Below, in pieces: positions 36,101 to 42,234 of a stretch of 64,000 nt of DNA. The notes under the pieces were generated by a model, which saw nothing but the letters and a program-made list of their open reading frames with translations, ran no database searches and had not been told where the DNA came from. The translations under genes were made by a program, and so were the position numbers. The DNA is from Pisolithus tinctorius. Taxonomy: Eukaryota; Basidiomycota; Agaricomycetes; Boletales; Pisolithaceae. Within the stretch, counting starts at the first letter, position 1; the number at the start of each line of letters is the position of its first letter. The stretch spans positions 3,472,001-3,536,000 of the forward strand of contig JANFAH010000001.1 in NCBI GenBank assembly GCA_024663395.1, written 5' to 3'.

Positions 36101-39100
36101 CCAGAGTCAATGACACCTGTTACACGACGACCATTGCAAGTCAGATTGATAGTGATGAGGGGGCTAGAAGTCAAGGCCAAGTAGGAGGATGCAGGAGGAG
36201 TTCCTTCAACAGCAGTAACAGACTTGACAGGCTGAGCCAGGGGCTGTCTCTTGAATCGCATAAGCTCCTGAAGGTGCTGAGAAACATCCCTAGATGATCC
36301 AATGACCTCCCCAACAGATACAGTCAAGGGAGTAGAAAGAATGCGCTCTACAATGGCTTTGGAGTTGGCAGACTGTGAAAGTGATGAAGACAGGGAAGTG
36401 GTAGGAGGGGGCTTGGATTTCTTAGACCTGTCTGCAGAATCAGTGGCTTGACCAGATGGCTTTGGGACAGTGGCATCTTCCATGACAGCATCATCTCTAG
36501 TACCATCAAAGACAGCAGGATGGATGTCAACTGGTATAAAGGCAGGGGCAAGTGGTACTTTCTGTGGAGCAGGGATAGATGCAGAGGATGAGGGCTTTGG
36601 TTCTTGAGTCTCTTTCTCCTTGCCATGCGAACGAGGTGGGACGAGGACACTGTCAAAGACAGCCTTTCTCTTCTCTTTAGTAACCTTGTTAGAACGATCC
36701 ACAGCAGCAACAAGGGGTTCTTCTTCCAACTCATAAATCTCGGCACTAGACTCTTCTTCGGCCTCTTCATGGACAACAAAGCGAACTGCATTGGCAGGCT
36801 GAGCAGCAGCTTTAGTGCGCTCATAAGCTTGCAGGATAGTCTCTTCTCCATTGCGATAGATGCGCTGTCCATTGGGGTAGATGACTCGATGGTTTTCATC
36901 ACGTGCCAAAGAACCCTTCTGGATGAGATCATTAATGGCCTGGCAACTCTCAACACCATGGCCTTCAACACCACAGCCATAACAAGTGATGGTCCTTCTA
37001 GCAGGACGGGTCTGGGATGAGGAAGTAGCAGCAGGGGCAGTGGATGCAGGAGTAGATGCAGGAGCAGGACGAAGGGAAGGAGCACGAAGCACCTTTGCAG
37101 CATCAGGATCCATCTTGATAGCACGATAGTAGAGGAGGGAGTAGTCTGGGTCATTGAGTGACATGCGAGAGAGAGACTTGATTAGGGTCTCAACCTCATC
37201 TTGTTTGCGAGCAGTAGGACCTTCTTTCTCCAAATTTTCAAGGTTTCTTCTGGCTTCATGGGAAGGGAGCAGAGGGCGAACACTGTCATCTCTTCCATCT
37301 GAGCGATGAGAAGCATTAGGCTGGGCCTGAGGAGCAGGGGCAGCACGAGGGCCAAGGAAGTCAAGGTCATCTGCATCAAAGCGATCACGGCGAAGGACCT
37401 CTTCAGCTGACTGGCATACATCATCATAGGGGAATGGCCTGCTAATGTCAAGGTTGGGATCCTTTGTCCTGAGACGAGTTTCAACCAAGCCACGAAAGAC
37501 TGGGGACAAACCAGCCCAGAAGTAGCGATTATATTCGTCAACCGATATCCTTCCTTTATTCTTCAACCAACCTCCAATGCGAATGAAGCCACGGTTGTAA
37601 GCCCTAAAGTCTTGAAGAGTCATAATGGGCTGCATCCTAGACTCCAAAGCAAAGCTCTCGAGATGCCTTTCAAAGAACCTTTCATCTGATAGATCAGCAT
37701 CAAAGTACTTGAGGAGATCAGCCTTCAAGTTAGCCCAATCAGGAGTGTAGTAGTGAGCCATTCCTTCAATAATCTCCCTAACACGAGCATTGCAGTACTG
37801 GAGGATTGACTCGACCATTTCCTGGTCAGAAGTGACATTGTGGTAGGCACAGAGACGTTCATAGTGGTCCAAGAAGGAGCGAACATGGGTATGGTCTCCT
37901 TGGAATAATTCAGGGGCAGACTTCATGCCAAGCAAGGGCATAGTGAGGACAGAGCGAGCAGGGGGAGCAGCCATAGCTACTGGAACTGCTGATGATGTAG
38001 GAGGATAGATAGTGGGGATGGTGGATGACATAGTAATGAGATATCAAGTGGTTTTTTAGAGACAAGTTTCAACAGGCTGAGTGAGCAGGGTTCTTGATCC
38101 AGGAATAACCACCCCTCGCAGTGGGCTCCAGATGTGAGTCAAAGTGTGGAAAGGCAGTGGGAACCAACCAAAACCAACACAAAAGACAAAAGTAGAGCGA
38201 GTGGTGGTGTGCCTCCGCGGAACCTGGAGGGCAGAAACCTGAATGTGGGGGGGGGACTTCAAGTAGAGGTGCTCCTGGCGCAAGTCAACGATGAGTTACG
38301 CAGGAGAGGATGAATGAATGCCAATTGAGAAGGGGACGCTGAACAGAGCAAAGGTGTTCAGCCGAAAGGCACTTCAAGTAATGGACTTCAAGTAAATGTG
38401 CTCCTTGCACAAGTCGATGATGAGTTATGCAGGAGTGGGAGGATGACTAAGCAAGACTTGCTGACTAAGTGGGGATGGAGCTTCAGATAATGGTGGTAGA
38501 TAGACTCTTCCAAATGAGCCTCAACTACCAAGGATATGAATGATGACAGATAGACCCCTTCGTGGAGCCTCAACTGTCGACGATGAGATAGGCACTGAAC
38601 TGATTGCTGGACTGCTTCTTGATCGATTCTGATTGATTCTCGGTAGCTAAGTACATGGGGGTTTATATACTGAGGGGGGAGCACAGCTTGTGACAAACAA
38701 GGCACAAACACTTGGTAAGTAATGAGTAAGGACTGAGTAATCATGATGAGTAAGCGAGAAATGAAGAGTAAGCAAGCAAAGAGGATTGGTAAGTATTGGC
38801 AATAAACGAGTCAAGGATAGTCAAAATATCACAGAATGAGTCAAACAGAGTCAGAAACTGAGTAAGCGCACTGATATCACATTAGGGGGTGGCGATGCAA
38901 GTTACATCTCGGCGGAGACATCTCTAGATCCAAAGACGGCATGACAGATGGATGGTGTTTCCAGATAGGGAAGTATTAATTCCAGAATTGAAGGGCATGA
39001 GTCAGGTGTCAAAGGGAGCTAGGGCGTTGGGGGTCTGTGGGGCAATGAGAGCATACGTGATCACGTCTCCCACCCTTCCATCCTCTCAGCGAAGTTAACA

Positions 39101-40769
39101 AAAACTTCATGAACGGGGCTCTGATGGAGGAGGAGGAGAAGGGGGAACATCTTCTGCTGGATCTTGCAGTAAGAAGGCAAGATGCATGTCATACTCGTCA
39201 TGAATGCGATCAGGGAGGCTGGAGGACAGTAGATTATACTGCAGCTGTCGCAATGCAGGAAGAATGATGGACGAGATTGGAACAAAGACGGTGCAGGGAG
39301 CAGGGAGGAATGATCCATATGCTTCATCAACCGGGGAGACTGAAATGACCACATAAGACCTTTCTAACCGAGTGACAGACCTGAGGCGACCAAAGAACGT
39401 CCTTCTGGAGGTCATACTGACAAGGAGAACACGCTGACCAAGCTGCATGGGAGGAGACGGGGCTGACAACGATGGGATGAACCAGGGGGCTTCAGGACGG
39501 AAGCTGGTGGGAATGCCTGGCAGATATACGTAGCCACTGTCTCTGGCAAATGAGACAAGCGAGATGACCGACGAAGAGGTGGCCATGATTGATGGACTTA
39601 GCGAAATGAGCGTCTGATGGATGGAGTGCTGTAGAAACACGTAGGGTGCGAGGATCCTCTCCAAATTTGGAAGGAAGAATCGTGGGGCTGAGCACTTTAA
39701 GCGAGCATGGGAATGGAGTCGATATCTTTGGAAATGGTGGAGATACGACGAAAACCGGAATGCCGTACACGGGCGCTAAAAACTTTTAACGTGCGCTTAA
39801 CTCGCTTCCTCTTTTCTCTTTAGCACTGACGACTCGATCTTGTGCGAAGGATGACTGTTCACGTCCAACAGTCTTTCTACGCATGAGGCCTTTAGTCTTC
39901 ATCTGCATGCATGGGCATTGTGCACAACTCGTCAACGAGTTAGGCAGAGTCAGCTGTAACCATGTCCACAACACCTTTGGTGTGTGACACTGGCACGTTT
40001 GGAAAGAACAGAAAGACAAACCTGTTTGTCGGGCCATGGAAACCATGGTAAGTTTGGGGCGGTCTCACCACGTTGCGTTGGACGCGATGCGCCAGGCTGG
40101 AGAGGTTCTGTCATTGTTCATCAGTGCGAGGTAGCATAAACCATGTAGGACGACATCTGACTCACCTTCCTCATACAAATCATCGTTGATTGCTGGGGGA
40201 GTGTCGGATCCATCTTCATCAGATGATTGGAGATCATCACCATGGGCCAACCAGGTGGCCAAGCTGCTAGCCAGCGTCGTTAGTGACCGATCATAGGCAG
40301 ATGCTGAATACAACTGGTCATGGTCAATAGCATCCCAATCGAGCTGAAAACCATCGTAATCCTCCTGGGTGACTTCGGTACATTGCGTGTTGGCACCCTC
40401 AGTGGGTTTGAAGGCAGGAGACGGTGAGTCTGAGAGATCTGTTAGGAGTTCAAGCAATGGCGACCTCACATCAGGTCGAAGAGGGGAACTTGAGGGGCGC
40501 CGTGGAGAAAGGAGGTGCTCGACATTTTCTTGATGGGGAGCGGTCTTCTCATGTCGTCGAGCTGCACGGGCGTCTCGCCACTTGTTGTCCTTGCAAGCGA
40601 CACAAGTCCACTTGTACTGGTGTTGACCAGTGCCCGTGGCCCAGTCTGTTCGTGTTGATTCGTGGGGTCAGCATGTTCACCGTGCGAATGGCCACACGCA
40701 TGGCTCAGCAGTAACATAATAGCGTGAAGTAGCGAACTTACACCGAGGGTGCTCAAAGTCCTCACTCAT
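24114..40769 (-). CDS. Large transposon-type protein gene, split in an intron by a gypsy element
   Basis: Exons on the minus strand begin at ATG 40769 (40742-40769, 40166-40645, 40022-40107). After the inserted 11.5 kb element they continue at 28222-28455 and 28175 onward, ending at the stop 24114. The N-terminus has a C2H2-like finger (WTCVACKDNKW...HEKTAPHQ). Core blocks are CILDILRHLPRSLFS, RPHIHHYPEDMGGRL, WLYCDDTSGNMSKKWNKHNS, NIHFLATSNIAPPLEMLDG, FCRNCWVKGAD, VEVLHVILLGFVKYFWRD and IRDHSIHSNRQAPSRDIARG, then NVQHNCAAHKC near the end. I recognise this as a multi-copy Agaricomycete protein family, probably a transposase-like protein (CACTA/Plavaka- or KDZ-related is a guess). Exon joins fit across the insertion, so the frame is intact; ~27,200-27,930 is unresolved. 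Whether an 11.5 kb intron can be spliced is doubtful. Confidence 0.6.
28484..30340 (-). repeat. 3' LTR of the complete gypsy element
   Basis: 1,857 bp, TG...CA ends, same length as its partner 9,649 bp to the right. A TATA box (minus, 29013-29020) divides a long U3 with a 159-codon ORF from R/U5. Compared with the other LTR this copy has lost CpG at 28630, 29923, 30032, 30122, 30146 and 30282. Confidence 0.95.
29458..29937 (-). CDS. LTR-embedded ORF, 159 aa (3' LTR)
   Basis: Starts MATSSSVISLVSF, contains a basic patch (TSRRTFFGRLRSVTRLERSY), a hydrophobic segment (VFVPISSIILPALRQLQYNLL), an acidic part (DRIHDEYDMHLAFLLQDPAED) and a proline-rich end (PPSPPPPSEPRS). The frame is also open upstream to 30,015 without an ATG. 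No homologous domain is recognised. It is kept open in both LTRs here and in the solo LTR at 5,072. The position in U3, upstream of the TATA box, recalls LTR-encoded accessory proteins of some retroviruses, but that is only an analogy. Confidence 0.4.
   Translation of the reverse strand: MATSSSVISLVSFARDSGYVYLPGIPTSFRPEAPWFIPSLSAPSPPMQLGQRVLLVSMTSRRTFFGRLRSVTRLERSYVVISVSPVDEAYGSFLPAPCTVFVPISSIILPALRQLQYNLLSSSLPDRIHDEYDMHLAFLLQDPAEDVPPSPPPPSEPRS
30341..30355 (-). other. Weak polypurine tract next to the 3' LTR
   Basis: On the minus strand, GCCGGTGGA immediately precedes the LTR start TGTCACAC. It is purine-rich but interrupted, so the plus-strand primer assignment is tentative. Confidence 0.35.
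30468..34709 (-). CDS. pol: Gypsy pol: reverse transcriptase, RNase H, integrase
   Basis: The frame is open over 1,413 codons, but the part above about 34,090 overlaps gag-protease in another frame and is probably not translated as such; real pol sequence likely starts near 34,000. The RT has the first catalytic Asp in YTVFDLFSGFD and the active-site box FIDD (near 32,938). RNase H follows with LSVDTS, KLELYG and VEVDAKYI. Integrase has an HHCC zinc module (HEELGHCG...HVHSCHECQ), DDE residues in YVDVM, VTDNG and VVERG, and a GPY/F module (PRYLGPYEVVRR). The C-terminus is a strongly acidic Asp/Glu/Asn tail of ~50 residues, with no chromodomain. Pol lies in the +1 frame relative to gag. All catalytic residues are present. 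Confidence 0.93.
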   Translation of the reverse strand: MTLSPRNSSTSCACPTTCPVYPQIYPPHFRHSTLICSTLVLALASICLAHPCFSLHNSTTTYAGISIPLVQLFLCHCCPQLPKPCLMLPLVKSQLPCQSLIAMLSCVVPLLDGSLICKKLQKTIQVMWMKRTQMHYKTPVFMSLPVQSVLPQPQLILPLSKQSHTQTTFLLPLPQVQLKTGPMIFSDVFLHFLPYLIIYFSSSLKIDLYVPFCTYSCSCSLSAHFDREVVKLLNPQISFLCSDTPVTSLTMPPSVSSFQSSFYLDVFSSSLSNPSKAPDPLPVQKTKKQLHFYYSLSDFLDLLRFRKSLATDTEDSADETGRPVYGAYKRVDRKVKPVPGVYPEDARVHRQFPEDPLASLTPLTCHPPVFVPTRKLTQERLTSMKINADGFLWPEEEKLFSHVMKLNERALAFDESERGNFRSDYFSPYIIPVLPHEPWEFRNIPIPPGIRERVIQLLREKIAAGLYEPAQSSYRSKWFCVMKKNGKIRIVHDLQPLNRVTIRDAGVPPILDDFVEPFAGRQCYTVFDLFSGFDARQLHPDSRDLTSFMTPLGLLRHTAMPQGYTNSPSEFQNCTAFILQDEVPHVANVFIDDLPVKGPATRYEDADGNAETLPENPGIRRFIWEHAVDVHRVMHRFAHAGGTFSGLKSQICQPRVIILGQACHPHGRSPDDHKVKKVVNWPTLATPKDVRSFLGLCGTVRIWIANYSQLARPLVDLYRKNAPFVWGQPQQDAFDALKLAVSSAPALRPIDYSSDLPVVLSVDTSNVAVGFVLFQYDEEGRKRPARYGSLPINERESRYSQPKLELYGLFRALRHYRLYLYGVRHLWVEVDAKYIKGMLNDPDLQPNATVNRWIEGILLFDFKLIHVPAVRHRAPDALSRRQPTEEEYEEGEADAEEADEWLENILFTDAHPSSVSATCQRLAHESTYAITLPSFLSSDTSQDVLLRRVLHFLHTTELPPFPSSTARKRFIRRSLQFFLHGDQLFKCRGPHPPAKVIFDPHLRVQILGHAHEELGHCGVFGVFHTVRQRFYWPQMYQDIAHHVHSCHECQIRSTRKAEVPITISASPRIFMKVYVDVMLMPKARGYCYLVAARDDLSLAAEGRALRHANADSLAKFFWEEVFCRYGVIAQVVTDNGSEVKGAFEKLMKHYSIPQIRISPYNSKANGVVERGHFVIREAIIKACEGDLSLWPSKVHHAFFTDKVTTRRSTGFSPYFLLHGLDPVLPFDLFESTYLVEGFYSGMSSQELLALRIRQLERREEDIDAAFATLQRSRLRSKGQFEKRYALRLMKSAYEPGDLVLVRNTQIEKELDRKSKPRYLGPYEVVRRTKGGSYVLKELDGTISARGVAAFRLIPYYSRHTPLPSVMEEERDEEEDNNSSNDDDSDDDDDDEDETNDENKDTNNDIDYDSDDYS
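34090..38031 (-). CDS. gag: Gypsy gag-protease polyprotein, 1,313 aa
   Basis: The ATG at 38031 opens MSSTIPTIYPPTSS. A retrotransposon gag capsid region spans roughly residues 30-220 (PELFQGDHTHVRSFLDHYERLC, divided here only in description, to SAEEVLRRDRF). A CCHC zinc knuckle (CYGCGVEGHGVESC) is near residue 350 and an aspartic protease with the active-site DSGS near residue 640, then LLLGRPWAL. Beyond it lie some 500 residues rich in Ser, Pro and acidic residues, unusually long for a gypsy gag. Four copies of a DNA palindrome fall in this last part, coding for QSAQL-D-DL-like repeats (34,521-34,840). The frame ends at 34090, overlapping the open pol frame by about 620 nt. The protein would form the virus-like particle and process the polyprotein. 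Confidence 0.9.
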   Translation of the reverse strand: MSSTIPTIYPPTSSAVPVAMAAPPARSVLTMPLLGMKSAPELFQGDHTHVRSFLDHYERLCAYHNVTSDQEMVESILQYCNARVREIIEGMAHYYTPDWANLKADLLKYFDADLSDERFFERHLESFALESRMQPIMTLQDFRAYNRGFIRIGGWLKNKGRISVDEYNRYFWAGLSPVFRGLVETRLRTKDPNLDISRPFPYDDVCQSAEEVLRRDRFDADDLDFLGPRAAPAPQAQPNASHRSDGRDDSVRPLLPSHEARRNLENLEKEGPTARKQDEVETLIKSLSRMSLNDPDYSLLYYRAIKMDPDAAKVLRAPSLRPAPASTPASTAPAATSSSQTRPARRTITCYGCGVEGHGVESCQAINDLIQKGSLARDENHRVIYPNGQRIYRNGEETILQAYERTKAAAQPANAVRFVVHEEAEEESSAEIYELEEEPLVAAVDRSNKVTKEKRKAVFDSVLVPPRSHGKEKETQEPKPSSSASIPAPQKVPLAPAFIPVDIHPAVFDGTRDDAVMEDATVPKPSGQATDSADRSKKSKPPPTTSLSSSLSQSANSKAIVERILSTPLTVSVGEVIGSSRDVSQHLQELMRFKRQPLAQPVKSVTAVEGTPPASSYLALTSSPLITINLTCNGRRVTGVIDSGSTLNVVRAGIAQSVIRMPIDMSQTINMRDAKGGISTLKGLVQDVPLFCGAARTWTNLFVAPDTNAGFDLLLGRPWALGNSVSIVERESGTYVVFGADSDRPLEMCVTEGQLGSVADTLMATLEPVHSQQEADEPMRDVAVGTPHRVSPIVFAPPPSTSQSPPQSLDSTLLYPESPPDGFDVASAFPVFHPIPVQAFPPPTSPFPSEFVGQLTQELQSTGASGLEDNPTLAQIRRQIRREERQSLVSLLTSLAHRTPHLSSLYLESNHALAGERGTDESGVYFQDFLMLDVRLVRQVPAPLEHYHELEGSAYVRFYPRLLPQASPTQSNASPPPDLPSDSSLPASHVLSNGITAPPQTPSPPSPDPVIIQEEPADGSHQASLLFCRDTVTPDSEATFSIFNTSYCGSVAPTSHDACHDSQSAQLGDELRRDPYAPSPSTRHQSAQLDDDLCSHVQLSGSSSDIGHDSQSTQLVDELRMSHHLSSLSPDIPTTLSPLDSDMFNTSVGSRFYLPSPSLLQSAQLNDDLCRHQHSSSPTLPMPLLPSAPQAMSNAAIGEESVAMPEPYSNVVMCRTPTGWIAHLQEAAEDHSGDVDEEDTDALQNSSLHVLASAVSFASASAHPPPFEAVSYPDHFPASTSSGSAQDRSDDLFRCVPPLSPISHHLFLQLFED
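38112..38130 (-). other. Candidate primer-binding site
   Basis: Two nucleotides after the 5' LTR end, the minus strand reads TGGAGCCCACTGCGAGGGG. It starts with TGG, complementary to the CCA end of a tRNA. The tRNA species was not identified. Confidence 0.55.
38133..39989 (-). repeat. 5' LTR of the complete gypsy element
   Basis: Identical in length to the 3' LTR. The TATA box is at 38662-38669 (minus). Compared with the partner it has lost CpG at 38292, 38323, 38350, 38421 and 39924. Confidence 0.95.
39107..39586 (-). CDS. LTR-embedded ORF, 159 aa (5' LTR)
   Basis: Same 480 nt frame as at 29,458-29,937. The only LTR difference inside the ORF is 29923/39572, a third-position C/T change five codons after the start that leaves the protein unchanged. 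See the 3' LTR copy for description. Confidence 0.4.
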   Translation of the reverse strand: MATSSSVISLVSFARDSGYVYLPGIPTSFRPEAPWFIPSLSAPSPPMQLGQRVLLVSMTSRRTFFGRLRSVTRLERSYVVISVSPVDEAYGSFLPAPCTVFVPISSIILPALRQLQYNLLSSSLPDRIHDEYDMHLAFLLQDPAEDVPPSPPPPSEPRS

Positions 40770-42234
40770 TTCAACCTTGTGTTAAAATTTGAGCACTCAA
40801 CCACTTTCGCCAAAGTGTCAGATCCATTTTTACTTGTGTCTCCTATGATTTCAAAACAATATGCTCTGTAATAAAATGTCTGACGCAAACTGTAGTGAAA
40901 ATAGCTCCCGCCCTATTTAAGAATATGCCAGACTCATGTCACACGTTCTCAAGTTGGCATGATTGCGTAAATTGTGTCTGTATGGATCCGTGGGGTGGCC
41001 GTGTAGGTAGTGGTCCCCAGTCACCGTATCGATGCACCGCCTGCACAGAGGATCCGATAATTGACAGTCAGCCTAGACCTAACTGAACTATAACCTAAGT
41101 GTACATATGCCTCGACGATCCGAGGAGTACTCTTGAGATGGGGCGTCGGAACCAAAATGCAGGTTCTTCTAAACATCCTTGTTCCTTCCGGAGGTCGTTT
41201 TCTACGTAAGCTATCGAACGAAGAACACCTCAGCAATTTCTTGCTGTAAAAAAAAACCGATGCATTTTCTCTTCAGCCACCAGGGTCAATAATAGGATCA
41301 TATCCGCGAAACATCCTCATCCGATTCGAAGGGGCGCATTGACACGGATGCCGTGTTCCAGGTTTACGCAGGCGCCACTCACCTTTAACCTGTACAATTG
41401 TAGTCTGCATAATTGTAACTCACTTCGCAAGAATTGAAGGCCAGGATGTCGTGAAGGAACTCTGTTATTATGTAAGGTTAGCATGACAGTGTTTAGGAAG
41501 ACGTTGATGAGACCCTACTAGCTTGGAATCATGCGCCTTCTGTGGCGCTTGCAGGGGCGCGAGTCTCGAATGGCACTATCCCGAGCCAGCACTGCGCGAT
41601 ATCCGCGACACTGGGAGGACCTGATGACTGATCTGAGGGAATTACGATTATGTCGGGCTCCGGTGGCAGGGTGACGTCTCGGAGTGAATCGGGTCCGACC
41701 CTGTAGCCTGTGGGCTGTGTCCAATACTCTGGCCAAGTATTACTTGGCGAGAGACCTGGGGCGGGCTACTCCAATGTGTTCGTGAATGCTCGGCTAGTCG
41801 GACAAAGTAGTTAATCACGAAGTCTATCTAAGTGCAAGTGGTGGAGGGAAGACACCGGGGCGTTCCGGCACCAGATATGACACCGTGGAATCCACTGGCT
41901 GTTAAGGAAACGGGAGGTTACGGGCAACCTTGTTACTGTAATCGGAGGGTTGTGGGGAGGGTTATTTTGACTATACAGTACAGCATATATAAGTCACCCG
42001 ATTATACAGCGGGTCAGCCGGCAGCTTCATTTCAAAACGGTACTCGTTTCTTCTTCTTCCTCTGATCCTCTCCTGTTGTATCTCCAACTAGCACGGTAAG
42101 CGCATTCTCTGTCGTACCACCCCGCACGGATGCCTCGCGCCGCACGCCTACTGTGGGGTATCCGAGTGGCAGTGACATCTTTTCGCTCGCGCATTAGATA
42201 TACTGTAGATCTCACGAACAATTATCAGGCAGCC
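40770..42234. other. Region between the transposon unit and PCK1
   Basis: No gene supported. The left part should contain the 5' end of the two-gene transposon unit, but no terminal inverted repeat matching the 20.8-22.0 kb side was found apart from an 11 bp match that may be chance. The right part, ending in a pyrimidine-rich stretch (TTTCTTCTTCTTCCTC, ~42,048) before the PCK1 start, is the likely promoter and 5' UTR of PCK1. Confidence 0.45.

Larger units (their letters stand above)
28484..39989 (-). mobile_element. Complete Ty3/gypsy LTR retrotransposon (family A), 11,506 bp
   Basis: Minus-strand element with near-identical 1,857 bp LTRs at 28,484-30,340 and 38,133-39,989, a tRNA-primer-site candidate after the 5' LTR, a long gag-protease frame and a pol frame in the order RT, RNase H, integrase, which defines Ty3/gypsy. 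No chromodomain was seen. The flanks are CCGG on the left (28480-28483) and CTGG on the right (39990-39993), a 4 bp target duplication with one C/T difference. It lies inside an intron of another transposon-type gene. With both long frames open and LTR divergence of 11 in 1,857 (0.6 %), it is a young and possibly still competent element. Confidence 0.95.

Noticed and set aside
35223..37541. Other minus-strand frames inside gag (152-268 codons)
   Set aside because: They are alternative frames of the gag-protease coding sequence, low-complexity Leu/Pro/Ser-rich, with no domain.
21722..40960. ATGCCAACTTG at ~21,724 inverted at ~40,950 as terminal inverted repeats of the two-gene unit
   Set aside because: An 11 bp match between two ~1 kb flanks may be chance; no extension, target duplication or typical terminus was found.
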